Counted from the stretch's first letter, positions 24,461-33,821 are shown. The stretch is DNA of 64,000 nt from Enterococcus plantarum (GCF_001730295.1 NZ_MIKA01000002.1:1-64000), one strand, 5' to 3'. The notes: a model not told the origin generated them from the letters alone. Numbers and translations: made by a program.

Positions 24461-27052
24461 ATGAAAAATAAAATAAATCAACTCTTTCACTGGATGAAAG
24501 AACACAGTTTGTTATTAAAGATGATATTTCTAGGTTCCGTTTTGATTTTTGTAGCCAATCAAGTGACACATATCGTGCAGGGAATGACGTGGCAAGATGT
24601 TTTCCAGACGATGGGACAACAAAGCCGTTTTCGGATTATCGGCATGGTTTTAGCTGGATTACTTGGTGTTTTACCGATGCTTCTATATGATTTAGTTGTG
24701 GTGACTGTCCTTGAAGAGCAAGGAAAGCCAAAAATGAACCGTTGGGAGTGGTTTGTTTCGGCTTGGGTCACGAATACAATCAATAATCTTGCGGGGTTTG
24801 GCGGTGTAGTTGGAGCGACATTGCGCGCTAATTTTTATGGCAAGGACGCACCACGCAAAAAAGTGGTAGCAACGGTTTCCAAAGTAGCATTGTTTATGAT
24901 TTCTGGGCTATCAATTCTATCGTTTATTGCATTTATTGATGTATTTTTTATTCGACCAGACAGTCTGTTTCGAGAGTATTGGGTTTGGTTGCTTGCAGGA
25001 AGTTTGATTACCCCAGCTTTGTTATTGTTTACTCAACTAAAAAAATATACTTTATTCAAGGATTTTTTCCCGAAAGGTATTTTTCTTTTATTGGGCGCAT
25101 CACTTGGTCAATGGTTAGGTGCAATGTTTGTCTTTTTAAGTATCGGGGCTTTGATGAATGTCGATGTTTCGTTGCTATCGGTGTATCCGATGTTTGTGAT
25201 TGCCACTTTGATTGGGATGTTGACGATGGTGCCAGGTGGCATGGGGACCTTTGATGTGCTAATGATCTTAGGTTTATCACAATTAGGTGTGGGACAATCA
25301 ACTGCAGTCGTTTGGCTGATTTATTATCGTTTGTTTTATTACGTATTGCCATTTATTACTGGAATTATCCTCTTTATTCATCAAACAGGAATCAAAATCA
25401 ACCGATTTCTTGATAATTTACCACGGATGTTCTCGCAAAAAGTGGCACATTTTATTTTAGTAGCAGCGCTTTATTTTGCTGGCATCATGATGGTTTTACT
25501 TTCAACGATCACGAACCTCTCGAATGTTAGTCGGTTATTTAAATTCTTAACGCCATTTTCGTTTGACTTTTTAGATCAAACATTTAATATGCTGATTGGA
25601 TTTTTATTATTGGGACTGGCTAGAGGAATTTCAATGAAAGTAAAAAAAGCTTACTGGCCTACGATTGGTTTATTGATTTTTGGTATTGCTAATACGATTT
25701 CTAGAACGTCTTCATGGCAGTTGATCCTCGTGTATCTAGTGATTCTTTCCGCCGTTTTTTTAGCAAGAAAAGAATTTTACCGGGAAAAATTTGTTTATTC
25801 TTGGGGAGCGCTTGCTGTTGATGGCGTTTTGTTTAGTTTCTTGTTTATTATTTATGCAGTGGCTGGGTATTACAGCTCTCATCCGGATAAGATAGGCCCA
25901 CTTCCGAATACGTTTTTACTCTTTCCATCGGATGATGTTTGGTTTTCTGGGTTGATTGGGTTAGGAATTTCGATGCTTGGTCTGATTACGCTGTATCACT
26001 ATTTGGCAGATACCTCTAAACGCTTGGGTGAAACATATCAAGAAGAACGTTTAACTGCGCTGATCAATAAGTATGGTGGAACGCAAGGTAGTCATTTGCT
26101 GTATTTACAACATTATTCCTATTATTATTATCAGGAAAATCACGAAGATAAAGTACTGTTTGCCTATCAGATCAAGGCAAATAAATGTTTTGTTTTGGCA
26201 GATCCAATCGGGGAGAAAGAAAAATGGGCGCAAGCTACATTGGCGTTTATGGATGCTGCTGATCTTCTGGGATATCAAGCGGCGTTTTATCGTGTTAGTG
26301 AAGGATATACCATGGTTTTACACGATTTAGGGTTTAACTTTATGAAAATTGGAGAAGAAGGAATGATTGATCTTTCTTGTACTGAATCCGCTCCGATTTC
26401 TTTCGCAACGAATAGTATGGAGCTTCAACATTTAACCAACTTAGGCTATACTTTTACAATGTATCATGAACCTGTTTCACATGAGCTTTTTCAAGAATTA
26501 GCTCGTGTATCAGAAGAGTGGTTAGGAAATTCACGCGAACGAAATTTCGTGTGTGGTCATTTTGATAAAGAGTATATAGCGTTAAGTGACCTCGGGATTT
26601 TACGAGATGAACGTCATGAGGTGGTGGGCTTTATCACGGCTAAACCTGTTGTTCGAAACAGTGAAGTATCCTATGATTTGTTGCGTTATTCCGATTCAGC
26701 ACCGACACATGTTACGGATTATTTATTAACTCATTTTATTGCAGAGTATCAAAATCGAGGGTATCGTTTTATTGATTTAGGTACGGCTTCGTTAGCAAAT
26801 GTCGGTGAAACCAATTATTCGTTTTTGAATGAGCGCTTTATTAATATTTTTTATAAATATGGCAATCAGGTGTATGGATTCCAAGATACAAGAAAAGAAA
26901 AAGAGCAGTATGTAACAAACTGGGAATCAAGATATTTTGCGTATTTTAAACAAAGTAATGTGTTGTTTGCTTTTATCCAGTTAGCATTATTGATTGAACG
27001 CGGAAAAGGGAAGGTTGTTTCTTTTGTAGAAGAAGTAATGATTGGGGAATAG
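24461..27052 (+). CDS. mprF: Phosphatidylglycerol lysyltransferase/flippase MprF
   Basis: 863 residues after AGAAAGGTGG. The N-terminal two thirds (1-530) hold about 14 membrane segments, including the LPG_synthase_TM region with NNLAGFGGVVGATLRANFYG and GMLTMVPGGMGTFDVLMILG; the C-terminal third (about 540-850) is the cytosolic DUF2156/GNAT-like aminoacyltransferase domain (YQIKANKCFVLADPIGEKE, RNFVCGHFDKEYI, YRFIDLGTASLANVGE). The enzyme adds lysine (in some enterococci also Arg/Ala) from aminoacyl-tRNA to phosphatidylglycerol and flips it, which lowers sensitivity to cationic peptides and daptomycin. A terminator with AACAGTCAAAG/CTTTGACTGTT arms follows at about 27057-27104. Confidence 0.95.
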   Translation: MKNKINQLFHWMKEHSLLLKMIFLGSVLIFVANQVTHIVQGMTWQDVFQTMGQQSRFRIIGMVLAGLLGVLPMLLYDLVVVTVLEEQGKPKMNRWEWFVSAWVTNTINNLAGFGGVVGATLRANFYGKDAPRKKVVATVSKVALFMISGLSILSFIAFIDVFFIRPDSLFREYWVWLLAGSLITPALLLFTQLKKYTLFKDFFPKGIFLLLGASLGQWLGAMFVFLSIGALMNVDVSLLSVYPMFVIATLIGMLTMVPGGMGTFDVLMILGLSQLGVGQSTAVVWLIYYRLFYYVLPFITGIILFIHQTGIKINRFLDNLPRMFSQKVAHFILVAALYFAGIMMVLLSTITNLSNVSRLFKFLTPFSFDFLDQTFNMLIGFLLLGLARGISMKVKKAYWPTIGLLIFGIANTISRTSSWQLILVYLVILSAVFLARKEFYREKFVYSWGALAVDGVLFSFLFIIYAVAGYYSSHPDKIGPLPNTFLLFPSDDVWFSGLIGLGISMLGLITLYHYLADTSKRLGETYQEERLTALINKYGGTQGSHLLYLQHYSYYYYQENHEDKVLFAYQIKANKCFVLADPIGEKEKWAQATLAFMDAADLLGYQAAFYRVSEGYTMVLHDLGFNFMKIGEEGMIDLSCTESAPISFATNSMELQHLTNLGYTFTMYHEPVSHELFQELARVSEEWLGNSRERNFVCGHFDKEYIALSDLGILRDERHEVVGFITAKPVVRNSEVSYDLLRYSDSAPTHVTDYLLTHFIAEYQNRGYRFIDLGTASLANVGETNYSFLNERFINIFYKYGNQVYGFQDTRKEKEQYVTNWESRYFAYFKQSNVLFAFIQLALLIERGKGKVVSFVEEVMIGE

Positions 27053-27056
27053 AATA

Positions 27057-27104
27057 GAACAGTCAAAGGTAAAGCGAAAATAGGTTTATCTTTGACTGTT
27101 TTAA
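27057..27104 (+). terminator. Terminator after mprF
   Basis: AACAGTCAAAGGTAAA and TTATCTTTGACTGTT arms around GCGAAAATAGG, followed by TTAAGTCTT. Confidence 0.75.
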
Positions 27105-27170
27105 GTCTTAAGTTCCACTAGCAAAAAGTGCGGAATAGCGTATAATAATCAATAAAAGGTGGTTTTTGTA

Positions 27171-27503
27171 ATGGTTATTGAACAAATAACAGTAAGGACA
27201 AAAGCTGAACTTGCGGTCGAGTTAGATAAGAAGACAGATGAAATCATCGTTGAAGGTGATTTTAGTCAAAATATTGCAGAGATCAAAAAGGGACAATTAA
27301 ATGAGGTTGATCAACTGGGTTTTGCACTTGGTAGCGATGGAATCGGTATTCTAGTAGAATATGGAATCAGTACATTGTTAGATATTTTTGATCCTACTGC
27401 AAAAGAAGATAAAAAGATCCGTAAGCAAATCGAGCGTCTGTATACAATCAAACGTTTAACGCAAGAGTCATTTTTATTGCGTTTGAAGCAGTTGGATTAT
27501 TAA
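27171..27503 (+). CDS. Conserved hypothetical protein with Gly-rich hydrophobic centre
   Basis: 110 residues from ATG 27171 after AAAGGTGG; a GTG at 27159 overlaps that site and is unlikely. TATAAT (27141-27146) supplies a likely -10 box, so the gene has its own promoter. N-terminal half is acidic (ELAVELDKKTDEIIVEGDFSQ), followed by LGFALGSDGIGILVEYGISTL, a possible short membrane or re-entrant segment, and a basic helical end (KKIRKQIERLYTIKRL). I do not recognise the family. A terminator (GGAGACAG / CTGTTTCC with T-run, about 27515-27552) follows. Confidence 0.7.
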   Translation: MVIEQITVRTKAELAVELDKKTDEIIVEGDFSQNIAEIKKGQLNEVDQLGFALGSDGIGILVEYGISTLLDIFDPTAKEDKKIRKQIERLYTIKRLTQESFLLRLKQLDY

Positions 27504-27640
27504 AAATAGAAAAGGGCGGGAGACAGGCATTTTTCTGTTTCCTACTTTTTTATATAAAAAAGGGGGAGCTTTAGTAAGTTGATCAGCATGGGAGAATTGC
27601 TTTTTAACTTTGCTAAAGTTTAGAGGAAGGGAATAATAAA

Positions 27641-28564
27641 GTGAAAAAACCAAGAAAAACCATCATCGATACAGATCCAGGAATCGATGATGCTGTTGCT
27701 ATTGCAGCGGCGTTATTTGATGAAAGGTTGAACATCAAACTGTTTACAACAGTTGCTGGCAACGTGAGTACGGATAAAGTAACGAAAAATCTGCTGAAAC
27801 TGCTAGCTTTTTGGAATAAAGAAATTCCTGTGGCAATCGGTTCGGATCGTCCTTTGTTCCGTGAAGCAATCAATGCTAGTGACATCCACGGAATCACAGG
27901 AATGGATGGCTATGACTTTCCAGAATCTAAGTATGAGTTGTTGACAAAAAATCATGCGGTGATTGAGATGCACAAAGTACTAATGGATTCCAAAGAAAAG
28001 ACAACGATTGTTGCGATCGGTCCATTGACGAATATTGCACTATTATTAAGACTTTATCCAGAGTGTGTGGAAAGAATCGAAGAGCTAGTGATTATGGGTG
28101 GTGCTTTAGGTAGAGGGAATGCTGGAGTGTTATCAGAATTCAATATTGCGGTTGATCCAGAAGCGGCAAAAATCGTTTTTGAAAGTAATATTTCACTAAC
28201 GATGGTTGGATTGGATGTTGGGGAAAAAGCCTTAGTCTTACCTAAAGAGCGTGAGCAGATGCGGAAAATGAATCGAACGGGTGATATGATCGATCATTTA
28301 TTTAGAAAATATCGTGGTGGTAGTTTAGAGACTGGTTTGAAGATGTATGATGGTTGTGCAATTGCGTATTTGTTGGAGCCTGAAATGTTTGAGGTTAAAG
28401 AATCTTATGTTGCAGTTGAAACCCAAGGTACGTTGACGGCAGGGGCTACTTTAGTTGATTTAGATGGATATTTGGGTAAAGAAGCGAATTGCCGGGTTTG
28501 TGTGGATGTTGATGAGGAACAGTTTAGAGATTGGTTTTTAAACGCTATTAAGAAGTGTGATTAA
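27641..28564 (+). CDS. rihC: Inosine-uridine-type nucleoside hydrolase (RihC-like)
   Basis: 307 residues after AGAGGAAGGG. The calcium-binding IU-NH signature is present as IIDTDPGIDDAVAI (8-21); TTVAGNVST, AIGPLTNIALLL and VIMGGALGRGNAGV with SEFNIAVDPEAA also match. The family splits ribonucleosides to base and ribose for salvage in the cytosol. The metal ligand Asp of the C-terminal motif is kept, but the residue before it, usually the general-acid His in E. coli RihC (MHDLCAIA), is Tyr here (MYDGCAIAYL, about 251-260). This may change specificity or belong to a lactic-acid-bacterial subgroup. A terminator follows. Confidence 0.88.
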   Translation: MKKPRKTIIDTDPGIDDAVAIAAALFDERLNIKLFTTVAGNVSTDKVTKNLLKLLAFWNKEIPVAIGSDRPLFREAINASDIHGITGMDGYDFPESKYELLTKNHAVIEMHKVLMDSKEKTTIVAIGPLTNIALLLRLYPECVERIEELVIMGGALGRGNAGVLSEFNIAVDPEAAKIVFESNISLTMVGLDVGEKALVLPKEREQMRKMNRTGDMIDHLFRKYRGGSLETGLKMYDGCAIAYLLEPEMFEVKESYVAVETQGTLTAGATLVDLDGYLGKEANCRVCVDVDEEQFRDWFLNAIKKCD

Positions 28565-28588
28565 TCAATACAAAAACATACTAAGATT

Positions 28589-28624
28589 AGAGGGTAAACT
28601 TATCGACGGATGAGTTTACCCTCT
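28589..28624 (+). terminator. Terminator after the nucleoside hydrolase gene
   Basis: AGAGGGTAAACTTA (28589-28602) and TGAGTTTACCCTCT (28611-28624) arms, then ATTTGCC. Confidence 0.8.
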
Positions 28625-28830
28625 ATTTGCCTATTTTTAGGTTTATAGTAAGGAGTGAAAGGAAGATCGACCATAGTCTCTTGGACTTCGAGTCCCTACA
28701 AAAAAACGGTCTCCTTCACTGTCATTTTAAAATCTGGTTTAAGTATGTTGGGCTTCGAGCTCGTGTAAAGGAAATTAGGAACGAAATGAAACAGTGAAGA
28801 ACCTTTCAAAAAAAGAAAGAAGATGAAAAC

Positions 28831-28926
28831 ATGGCTTATGTAATTGCATTGGATGTTTCTATGGTCAAAAGTTATAAAGTGCTTTATAAAGAGATTGGGA
28901 CAGGAGTATTTAATCCCGAGAAATAA
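28831..28926 (+). pseudogene. N-terminal remnant of an IS110-family transposase
   Basis: ATG after AAAGAAAGAAGATG opens MAYVIALDVSMVKSYKVLYKE, which matches the first residues of IS110-type transposases, including the first Asp of their DEDD RuvC-like site. The frame then runs into repeat copy R3 and stops at TAA 28924-28926. The preceding 28660-28830 has short inverted pieces (CACTGT / ACAGTG) and may be the left non-coding end of the same element. All of the C-terminal part is gone. Confidence 0.65.
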
Positions 28927-29112
28927 GAAGGAATTTACGACAATTGATCTTCAAATTTTTGTGACCAAGTAGGTACTGTGCAACATCAACTTGTTCCTTG
29001 TTGTGTTTTACAGCAATTTCAGCTTATTTCCGAAAGGATTGCTCCTGATCCCACCGTTTATACGGATTCCATGTGATTGGGATATGACTCAAAGAGTTGT
29101 GTCCCAATAACG
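28894..29112 (+). repeat. Intergenic palindromic repeat copy R3 with loop insertion and terminator
   Basis: Same order as R2: ATTGGGACAGGAG, CCCGAGAAATAAGAAGG, CAAATTTTTGTGA, then about 52 bp not present in R2 (ACCAAGTAGGTACTGTGCAA ...), then ATTTCAGCTTATTTCCG, CTCCTGATCCCACCGTTTAT. It ends with a terminator hairpin TTGGGATATGACTC / GAGTTGTGTCCCAA (about 29077-29109). It joins the truncated IS110 frame and lies between convergent rihC and the DUF4179 gene. Confidence 0.82.
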
Positions 29113-29132
29113 TTTATTTTAGAGGGATTTGA

Positions 29133-30248
29133 TTATTGATTTTGCAGTTCAAAAAAGCCAATTTCTCTAACCGTTTCACCAGAAAGATCGTTCACTTCAT
29201 TTACTTGTATTCTATATACGGATGTTGTATCTAATGAACTTAGGTTAATCGAAATTTCGATTTCTCCAGTTTCTAAATTAGAGATTTGAGTAAATAGTTG
29301 ATCTTCAACTTCTATACCATCTTTATACAAAGTAATTTCCGGAGTAAAAAAGTTTTCTGGAGAACGAAAGTCTTTGAGAGGCACAGTAAAGTGAATGGTT
29401 GTTTGTAAAGGGTCGCTAGTTGCTTTGATATCCGTGATATTCTTTACGTTGCGAATTTGTGTATCAGCCGTTTGGGTCAGTGGCTTGTAGTCAATATCAA
29501 AACGCCAATCGCCTTCATATTCTAAAGCGTTATCCACACCAAAAGGGCTATTTGTTTTAGACGCCTCGATGTATGCTTGATCAAGTTCTTCAGCGTCCTG
29601 CCAAAATAATTTATAAATATGAAGTGTCAATTTCGCGTCCTCAGGAATTTTTTCTCTGTTAAACATTGCCACAACAGAACCGTAAAAAGTATCTCCTTCT
29701 ATACGGAAAGTAGATTGGGATGTAACACCGCCGAATAGGTCTTCATCACGATCATTAACAAAAAGACCAAGGTCAATATGTTGAGCATTTGGTGTATTTT
29801 TGGTGAATACCCGATTAGGGGAACTTTGTTTTTTCAGTAAGTCTTTTAGTTTTTCATCATCTAACTTAAATTGATAATCAAAGGCAAATTTTTTCTTTGT
29901 GGAGATAAATTTTGTCAATGTAATCTCGCGCCCATTTTGTGTGCTCGTTACATGTAGTTCATTTTCTATTCCGTTATTTTCTACCATCGCAACTCCTGAA
30001 TCTTGGCTAATTCCGAAAGCATTTTTGATTGCTGTATTTATTTGTGGGTTGATCAAGGCAAATAAAATAAGTGATGCAGCTATCGCCAATGTGACGATTA
30101 TTTGTTTCTTGTATTTAAGGTTGAGTTTCTTTTTTTCTTGCTTAATAGGGGTATTTAAAATGTTTTCTCGATTCTGAACTAATTTTTCCATTACTTCGCT
30201 TGGAATGTCCTGCTCTTCTGTGATAATATGATTCTTTTTTTTAGCCAT
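29133..30248 (-). CDS. DUF4179 anti-sigma factor-like membrane protein
   Basis: 371 residues. Cytosolic N-terminus (1-48, basic, KQEKKKLNLKYKKQ), one transmembrane helix (about 49-66, IIVTLAIAASLILFALI), then INTAIKNAFGISQDSGVAMVENNG, the usual start of DUF4179, and a long extracellular beta-rich part (about 90-371) ending LSGETVREIGFFELQNQ. Its start overlaps the end of the sigma gene by eight bases, so the two are translationally coupled. Family members act as membrane anti-sigma factors that release their ECF sigma upon envelope stress. The signal is unknown. Confidence 0.85.
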   Translation of the reverse strand: MAKKKNHIITEEQDIPSEVMEKLVQNRENILNTPIKQEKKKLNLKYKKQIIVTLAIAASLILFALINPQINTAIKNAFGISQDSGVAMVENNGIENELHVTSTQNGREITLTKFISTKKKFAFDYQFKLDDEKLKDLLKKQSSPNRVFTKNTPNAQHIDLGLFVNDRDEDLFGGVTSQSTFRIEGDTFYGSVVAMFNREKIPEDAKLTLHIYKLFWQDAEELDQAYIEASKTNSPFGVDNALEYEGDWRFDIDYKPLTQTADTQIRNVKNITDIKATSDPLQTTIHFTVPLKDFRSPENFFTPEITLYKDGIEVEDQLFTQISNLETGEIEISINLSSLDTTSVYRIQVNEVNDLSGETVREIGFFELQNQ

Positions 30249-30759
30249 TTTCTTCTCCCTCCAATAATAGTTTTAATTTCACCCTGCCTCGAGCTAGCCT
30301 TGTTTTAACAGTATTTTTAGATAGATTTAGTTGTTCAGAAATCTCATTAATGTTAAAACCTGCATAATAATGTAAAACGATAGGAATTTTATATCTATCT
30401 GGTAAGTTATTAAATTCTTCTTCTAAGTGAGAGCGTTCATAGCTGCGTTCATTTATACCCATATAGCTTTCTTCGAATTCAACGAGTTCCACTCTTTTTT
30501 TCAAGATATCCTTAGCGATATTGATCATAATTCTAAAAATCCAAGAATTAAATGCGGCTTCATTTTTGATGTTAGGAATGTTTTGCCACGCGCGTATTTC
30601 AGTTTCTTGCAGACAGTCTGCAACATCTTCATTGTTTAACAGTAATTTATAAGCAGAGTTGTATAGCACAACTTGATAGGCTTCGCAAAGTTTTATAAAC
30701 GATTGTGCGTCACCATTTTTAGCCTTTTTAACCAAACGTATTTGTTCCCTCTTCTCCAT
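30241..30759 (-). CDS. ECF sigma-70 family RNA polymerase sigma factor
   Basis: 172 residues from ATG 30759, nine bases after GGGAAGGAG; an upstream in-frame start (30786) falls into the promoter. Region 2 is seen in DAQSFIKLCEAYQVVLYNSA and NNEDVADCLQETEIRAWQNI with NSWIFRIMINIAKD; region 4 in LPDRYKIPIVLHYYAGFNIN, EISEQLNLSKNTVKTRLARGR, a clear helix-turn-helix for the -35 element. It is transcribed with the DUF4179 anti-sigma gene and probably controls its own operon through the promoter described at 30786-30815. Confidence 0.92.
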   Translation of the reverse strand: MEKREQIRLVKKAKNGDAQSFIKLCEAYQVVLYNSAYKLLLNNEDVADCLQETEIRAWQNIPNIKNEAAFNSWIFRIMINIAKDILKKRVELVEFEESYMGINERSYERSHLEEEFNNLPDRYKIPIVLHYYAGFNINEISEQLNLSKNTVKTRLARGRVKLKLLLEGEENG

Positions 30760-30785
30760 AAACTTCTCCTTCCCCTTTATAACCA

Positions 30786-30815
30786 TTAGACTCTAATTTT
30801 ACCAAAAAGGTTTCA
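30786..30815 (-). promoter_or_regulatory. Putative ECF-type autoregulatory promoter of the sigma operon
   Basis: On the minus strand TGAAACCTTTTT (a typical ECF GAAAC -35) is followed, 17 bases after AAC, by AGTCTAA, close to the CGTC/CGTA-type -10. The sigma ATG follows about 30 bp downstream with its ribosome site between, a usual autoregulatory layout. Confidence 0.55.
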
Positions 30816-30865
30816 TCTTAATTTATTTTTATTTTTTGCAGAAATTTATGATCGGCATTACAAAA

Positions 30866-30906
30866 AAATCCCTAATAAGTGTTAAACCAACACTTATTAG
30901 GGATTT
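30866..30906 (-). terminator. 18-bp perfect hairpin terminator after the yfhO gene
   Basis: Arms 30866-30883 and 30889-30906 pair without mismatch around AAACC. On the minus strand the hairpin is followed by TTTTTTTG, so it ends yfhO transcripts before the sigma operon. Confidence 0.85.
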
Positions 30907-30959
30907 ATAAGAATCATCCGCTGCCAATTATAGAAGTAAGCAAAACTATAAAATTATAA

Positions 30960-31022
30960 CCTGCTCCCACCGTTTAATCGCATTTAGGGTGGGAAACAAA
31001 AGTGATTTTTACTTTTGATGTG
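30960..31022 (+). repeat. Partial intergenic repeat copy R4
   Basis: Only the right part of the family: CTGCTCCCACCGTTTAATCGCA, TTAGGGTGGG, and CAAAAGTGATTTTTACTTTTG hairpin as in R1. The left palindrome arm is missing. It lies just beyond the 3' end of yfhO. Confidence 0.7.
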
Positions 31023-31043
31023 CGCCATTCACAAAATAATGAT

Positions 31044-33680
31044 TTACCGTTTTTTACGTTTCCGTTTATTGGGTTTCACTAGCGCCAGTTTTGGCTTATT
31101 CGCGAATCGTATATACACTACAAACCCACCAATACAGACGATGAACAGAATCACACCAGGAACAAAACCTTCTGGCAGATAAACAAATTCTATCGTATGT
31201 TCGCCCTGTGTTACTGGAATACTAACAAAGGCTTTTTTAAACGGCTGTATCGGCATTTTTTTACCATCTACATAGGCTTTCCAGCCTTTGTCATAAGGAA
31301 TGGTTGTTAAAAGGACTTGATCTTTCTCGGCGTTCACAGTTCCAACGGCCTTGCGCCCTTTCGCTGTTAAATCAGCACCTTTATCTTGAATCGCTTGAAG
31401 AGAACGTTCAAAGGCTTTAGTATCTAAACCAACAACTTTTGGCTCCATAAAGCTGACGGCAGTTGTGCCATAAAAACTAACCGTAAAGGTAACGCTAGTT
31501 GGTTTGTCATAATAACCAATATTATAATATTGACCGGTGATATTGATTTGAGATTTTTGACTAGATCCATTTAAAGACATTGTGGCAGTCGAGCTTTCTA
31601 ATTGACCAAAATCTGTTGGGAACAAGCTAAGATAGGCTTGCGTATTTGCAGGGACATTGACTGTCCACGTAATATCTTTTGCGATGTTGTTTTGGACTTC
31701 TTTATACGTTACGGAGCCTGCATTTTGTTCAATCTTAACATTTTTCTTATCAATAATTGTTGGTTGATAAAACTTGAAGTAGTTTTCTTTTTGTCCAGAG
31801 AGCGCATTGAATAATTCAGTCTGGCTGCTTAAATTATCATTCGTTGGTTGTTTGACCTTATAGATATCCTTATCTGCTAAAAAGCCTAACGGTAAAGCAT
31901 TGCTGTTTTCATAAAGTGAAAATTTACCCGCTTTATCTGTTTGAGAAAAACCAAATTTCAATGGATCACTTTCCGAAATATTGTATTTGATTCCAACAAG
32001 AGAATCCATCAGTAAGGTATTATTTGGATAACGAATATTTAAACTAGTTCCTCTAGAACGAAATCCTAAATCATTTAAATAAGAAGACGAATGACGGTTT
32101 CTGATAGAAGAAAATAAGCTGACACCGCTATAGCCATAATTGATGCTATCGTTAGAAGAAACCGAATTTAAATTTTCCAAACGATAAAATTCATCATTTT
32201 CCTTTTTCGTCTTATCTACTAGTTTTTTGATGGAAGGATAAGGTTCAGAATAAAGACTACGGGAAGCATAATTCCAATCGTCTAGAATTCCTTTCAACAT
32301 CCTATTTGTATTGACGAACGCTTCTGTAGAAACCAGTATGAGCAATAATAGAATCAGATAATGCATCGGTATTTTCTTCAACTGATAAAAAGCGATCCCA
32401 GCAAGGTATAATAGTAAAAATAACACAGTTAAAACGAAAGCTGTAATTGGGATATAGTCATAACTTGTCGCGCTTTTCGTTCCCTCAGCTAGAGCAAAAA
32501 TTGCAATCAGCATGATTGTTGAGCCGACTAAGAGACCTAGATCGTCTTTTTTGAATTTCTCAAAGCCGTAGCCCGCCAACAGAACAACTAAAAAAGAAAA
32601 TAAGAAGCTGTAGCGGAACAAGAACATATTCGGAGCATGCATACCATGCCAAAATAAATTCAATGGTGTGATATAAAAACTAGCAATCAAAATGATAAAC
32701 AGACTACCAAATAATAACTTGTTTTTCTTAGGAACCTCTTTGGTGACAAAGTAGAAAATACAGAAAATCAAAGGAAGCAATCCCACATAGATGAAAGGAA
32801 TCGACCCATATTTTGTCGTATCGTAAACGCCAATCATATTTTTCATGACAATATCCCAAAAAGCTGTTGCTTCTGTTTTAAACTGAGTTACTTGGGATAA
32901 GGTCTCACCATTTGTCCGTAAATCAAGAACAGCTGGTAATACTAAAATCATAGAGGCTCCACCTGCTAAAAGAGAGGTAATTCCATAAGGCAAGATTCGT
33001 TTTTTGTAAACCTTCCAGTTCGTTAACATTCGGGCGATAAAATACAGAAACGAGAAGACACCAATCATAAAGCCCATGTAAAAATTGGAAATAAATAAGA
33101 GCAGATAACTTACAAATAACAGTGTCGGTTTTCGTTCGTCCATCAGCCGGTGAATACCCAAAATAACAAGGGGTAAATAAGTAAAGGCATCTAACCACAT
33201 AATGATTTCTGAATGTGCTGTAGCAAATGACATCAACGCATAAGGCACACTGAGCATGACGTGTCCCCATTTTGGTATTTTATAGGTATTTTTAGCAAAT
33301 ACCCAAAAAGCCAGGCCAGCAGAACCGATTTTTAACAGTGTAATCAAATACAGTGCATCGGGAATATTTTGGTTTTTAAAGAAAATCACCAGTGGTGTAA
33401 ATAGTCCGCCAAGATAATAGGATATCAGCGAGAGATAATTTAATCCCAGTGATGCATTCCAAGTATAAAAAATACTTTGTTTACCATGGAGTACATTGTT
33501 GAAACTAGCATGGAAATTGGAAAATTGTGAAAAGGAATCGCTGGCCATCACGCTACGGCTACTTCCAGGATAAATGCCGAGACTTAAATAAATAATGACC
33601 ATCACAAAAAAAGGAATGAAAAAGCTGGCGGCCATATAGGGCCAGTTTTCTTTAATAAAGGACTGTATTTTTTTCTTCAT
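31044..33680 (-). CDS. yfhO: YfhO-family membrane protein (GT-C type glycosyltransferase-like)
   Basis: 878 residues from ATG 33680 after GTGAGGTTG; starts further upstream give an unlikely preface. About a dozen membrane segments in the first 480 residues, with the first loop SLGIYPGSSRSVMASDSFSQ carrying the acidic residue typical of GT-C enzymes, then a large extracellular domain (about 500-840), a last membrane helix and a basic tail KPNKRKRKKR. YfhO proteins decorate teichoic acids with sugars (Bacillus YfhO for lipoteichoic acid, Listeria GtlB for wall teichoic acid), using undecaprenyl-linked sugars outside the membrane. Substrate here is inference. Confidence 0.88.
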   Translation of the reverse strand: MKKKIQSFIKENWPYMAASFFIPFFVMVIIYLSLGIYPGSSRSVMASDSFSQFSNFHASFNNVLHGKQSIFYTWNASLGLNYLSLISYYLGGLFTPLVIFFKNQNIPDALYLITLLKIGSAGLAFWVFAKNTYKIPKWGHVMLSVPYALMSFATAHSEIIMWLDAFTYLPLVILGIHRLMDERKPTLLFVSYLLLFISNFYMGFMIGVFSFLYFIARMLTNWKVYKKRILPYGITSLLAGGASMILVLPAVLDLRTNGETLSQVTQFKTEATAFWDIVMKNMIGVYDTTKYGSIPFIYVGLLPLIFCIFYFVTKEVPKKNKLLFGSLFIILIASFYITPLNLFWHGMHAPNMFLFRYSFLFSFLVVLLAGYGFEKFKKDDLGLLVGSTIMLIAIFALAEGTKSATSYDYIPITAFVLTVLFLLLYLAGIAFYQLKKIPMHYLILLLLILVSTEAFVNTNRMLKGILDDWNYASRSLYSEPYPSIKKLVDKTKKENDEFYRLENLNSVSSNDSINYGYSGVSLFSSIRNRHSSSYLNDLGFRSRGTSLNIRYPNNTLLMDSLVGIKYNISESDPLKFGFSQTDKAGKFSLYENSNALPLGFLADKDIYKVKQPTNDNLSSQTELFNALSGQKENYFKFYQPTIIDKKNVKIEQNAGSVTYKEVQNNIAKDITWTVNVPANTQAYLSLFPTDFGQLESSTATMSLNGSSQKSQINITGQYYNIGYYDKPTSVTFTVSFYGTTAVSFMEPKVVGLDTKAFERSLQAIQDKGADLTAKGRKAVGTVNAEKDQVLLTTIPYDKGWKAYVDGKKMPIQPFKKAFVSIPVTQGEHTIEFVYLPEGFVPGVILFIVCIGGFVVYIRFANKPKLALVKPNKRKRKKR

Positions 33681-33821
33681 AATCAACCTCACAACGTAAT
33701 AAATAGAATATCTATAGTTTAGCATATCCATCGGAAAATTGATTGTTAGAAAGAAAAAATTAAAGAAAATCAAAAAAGTAAAACTATCCGAGAGTTTAGT
33801 ACTCTGTGATAGTCTCATTTT

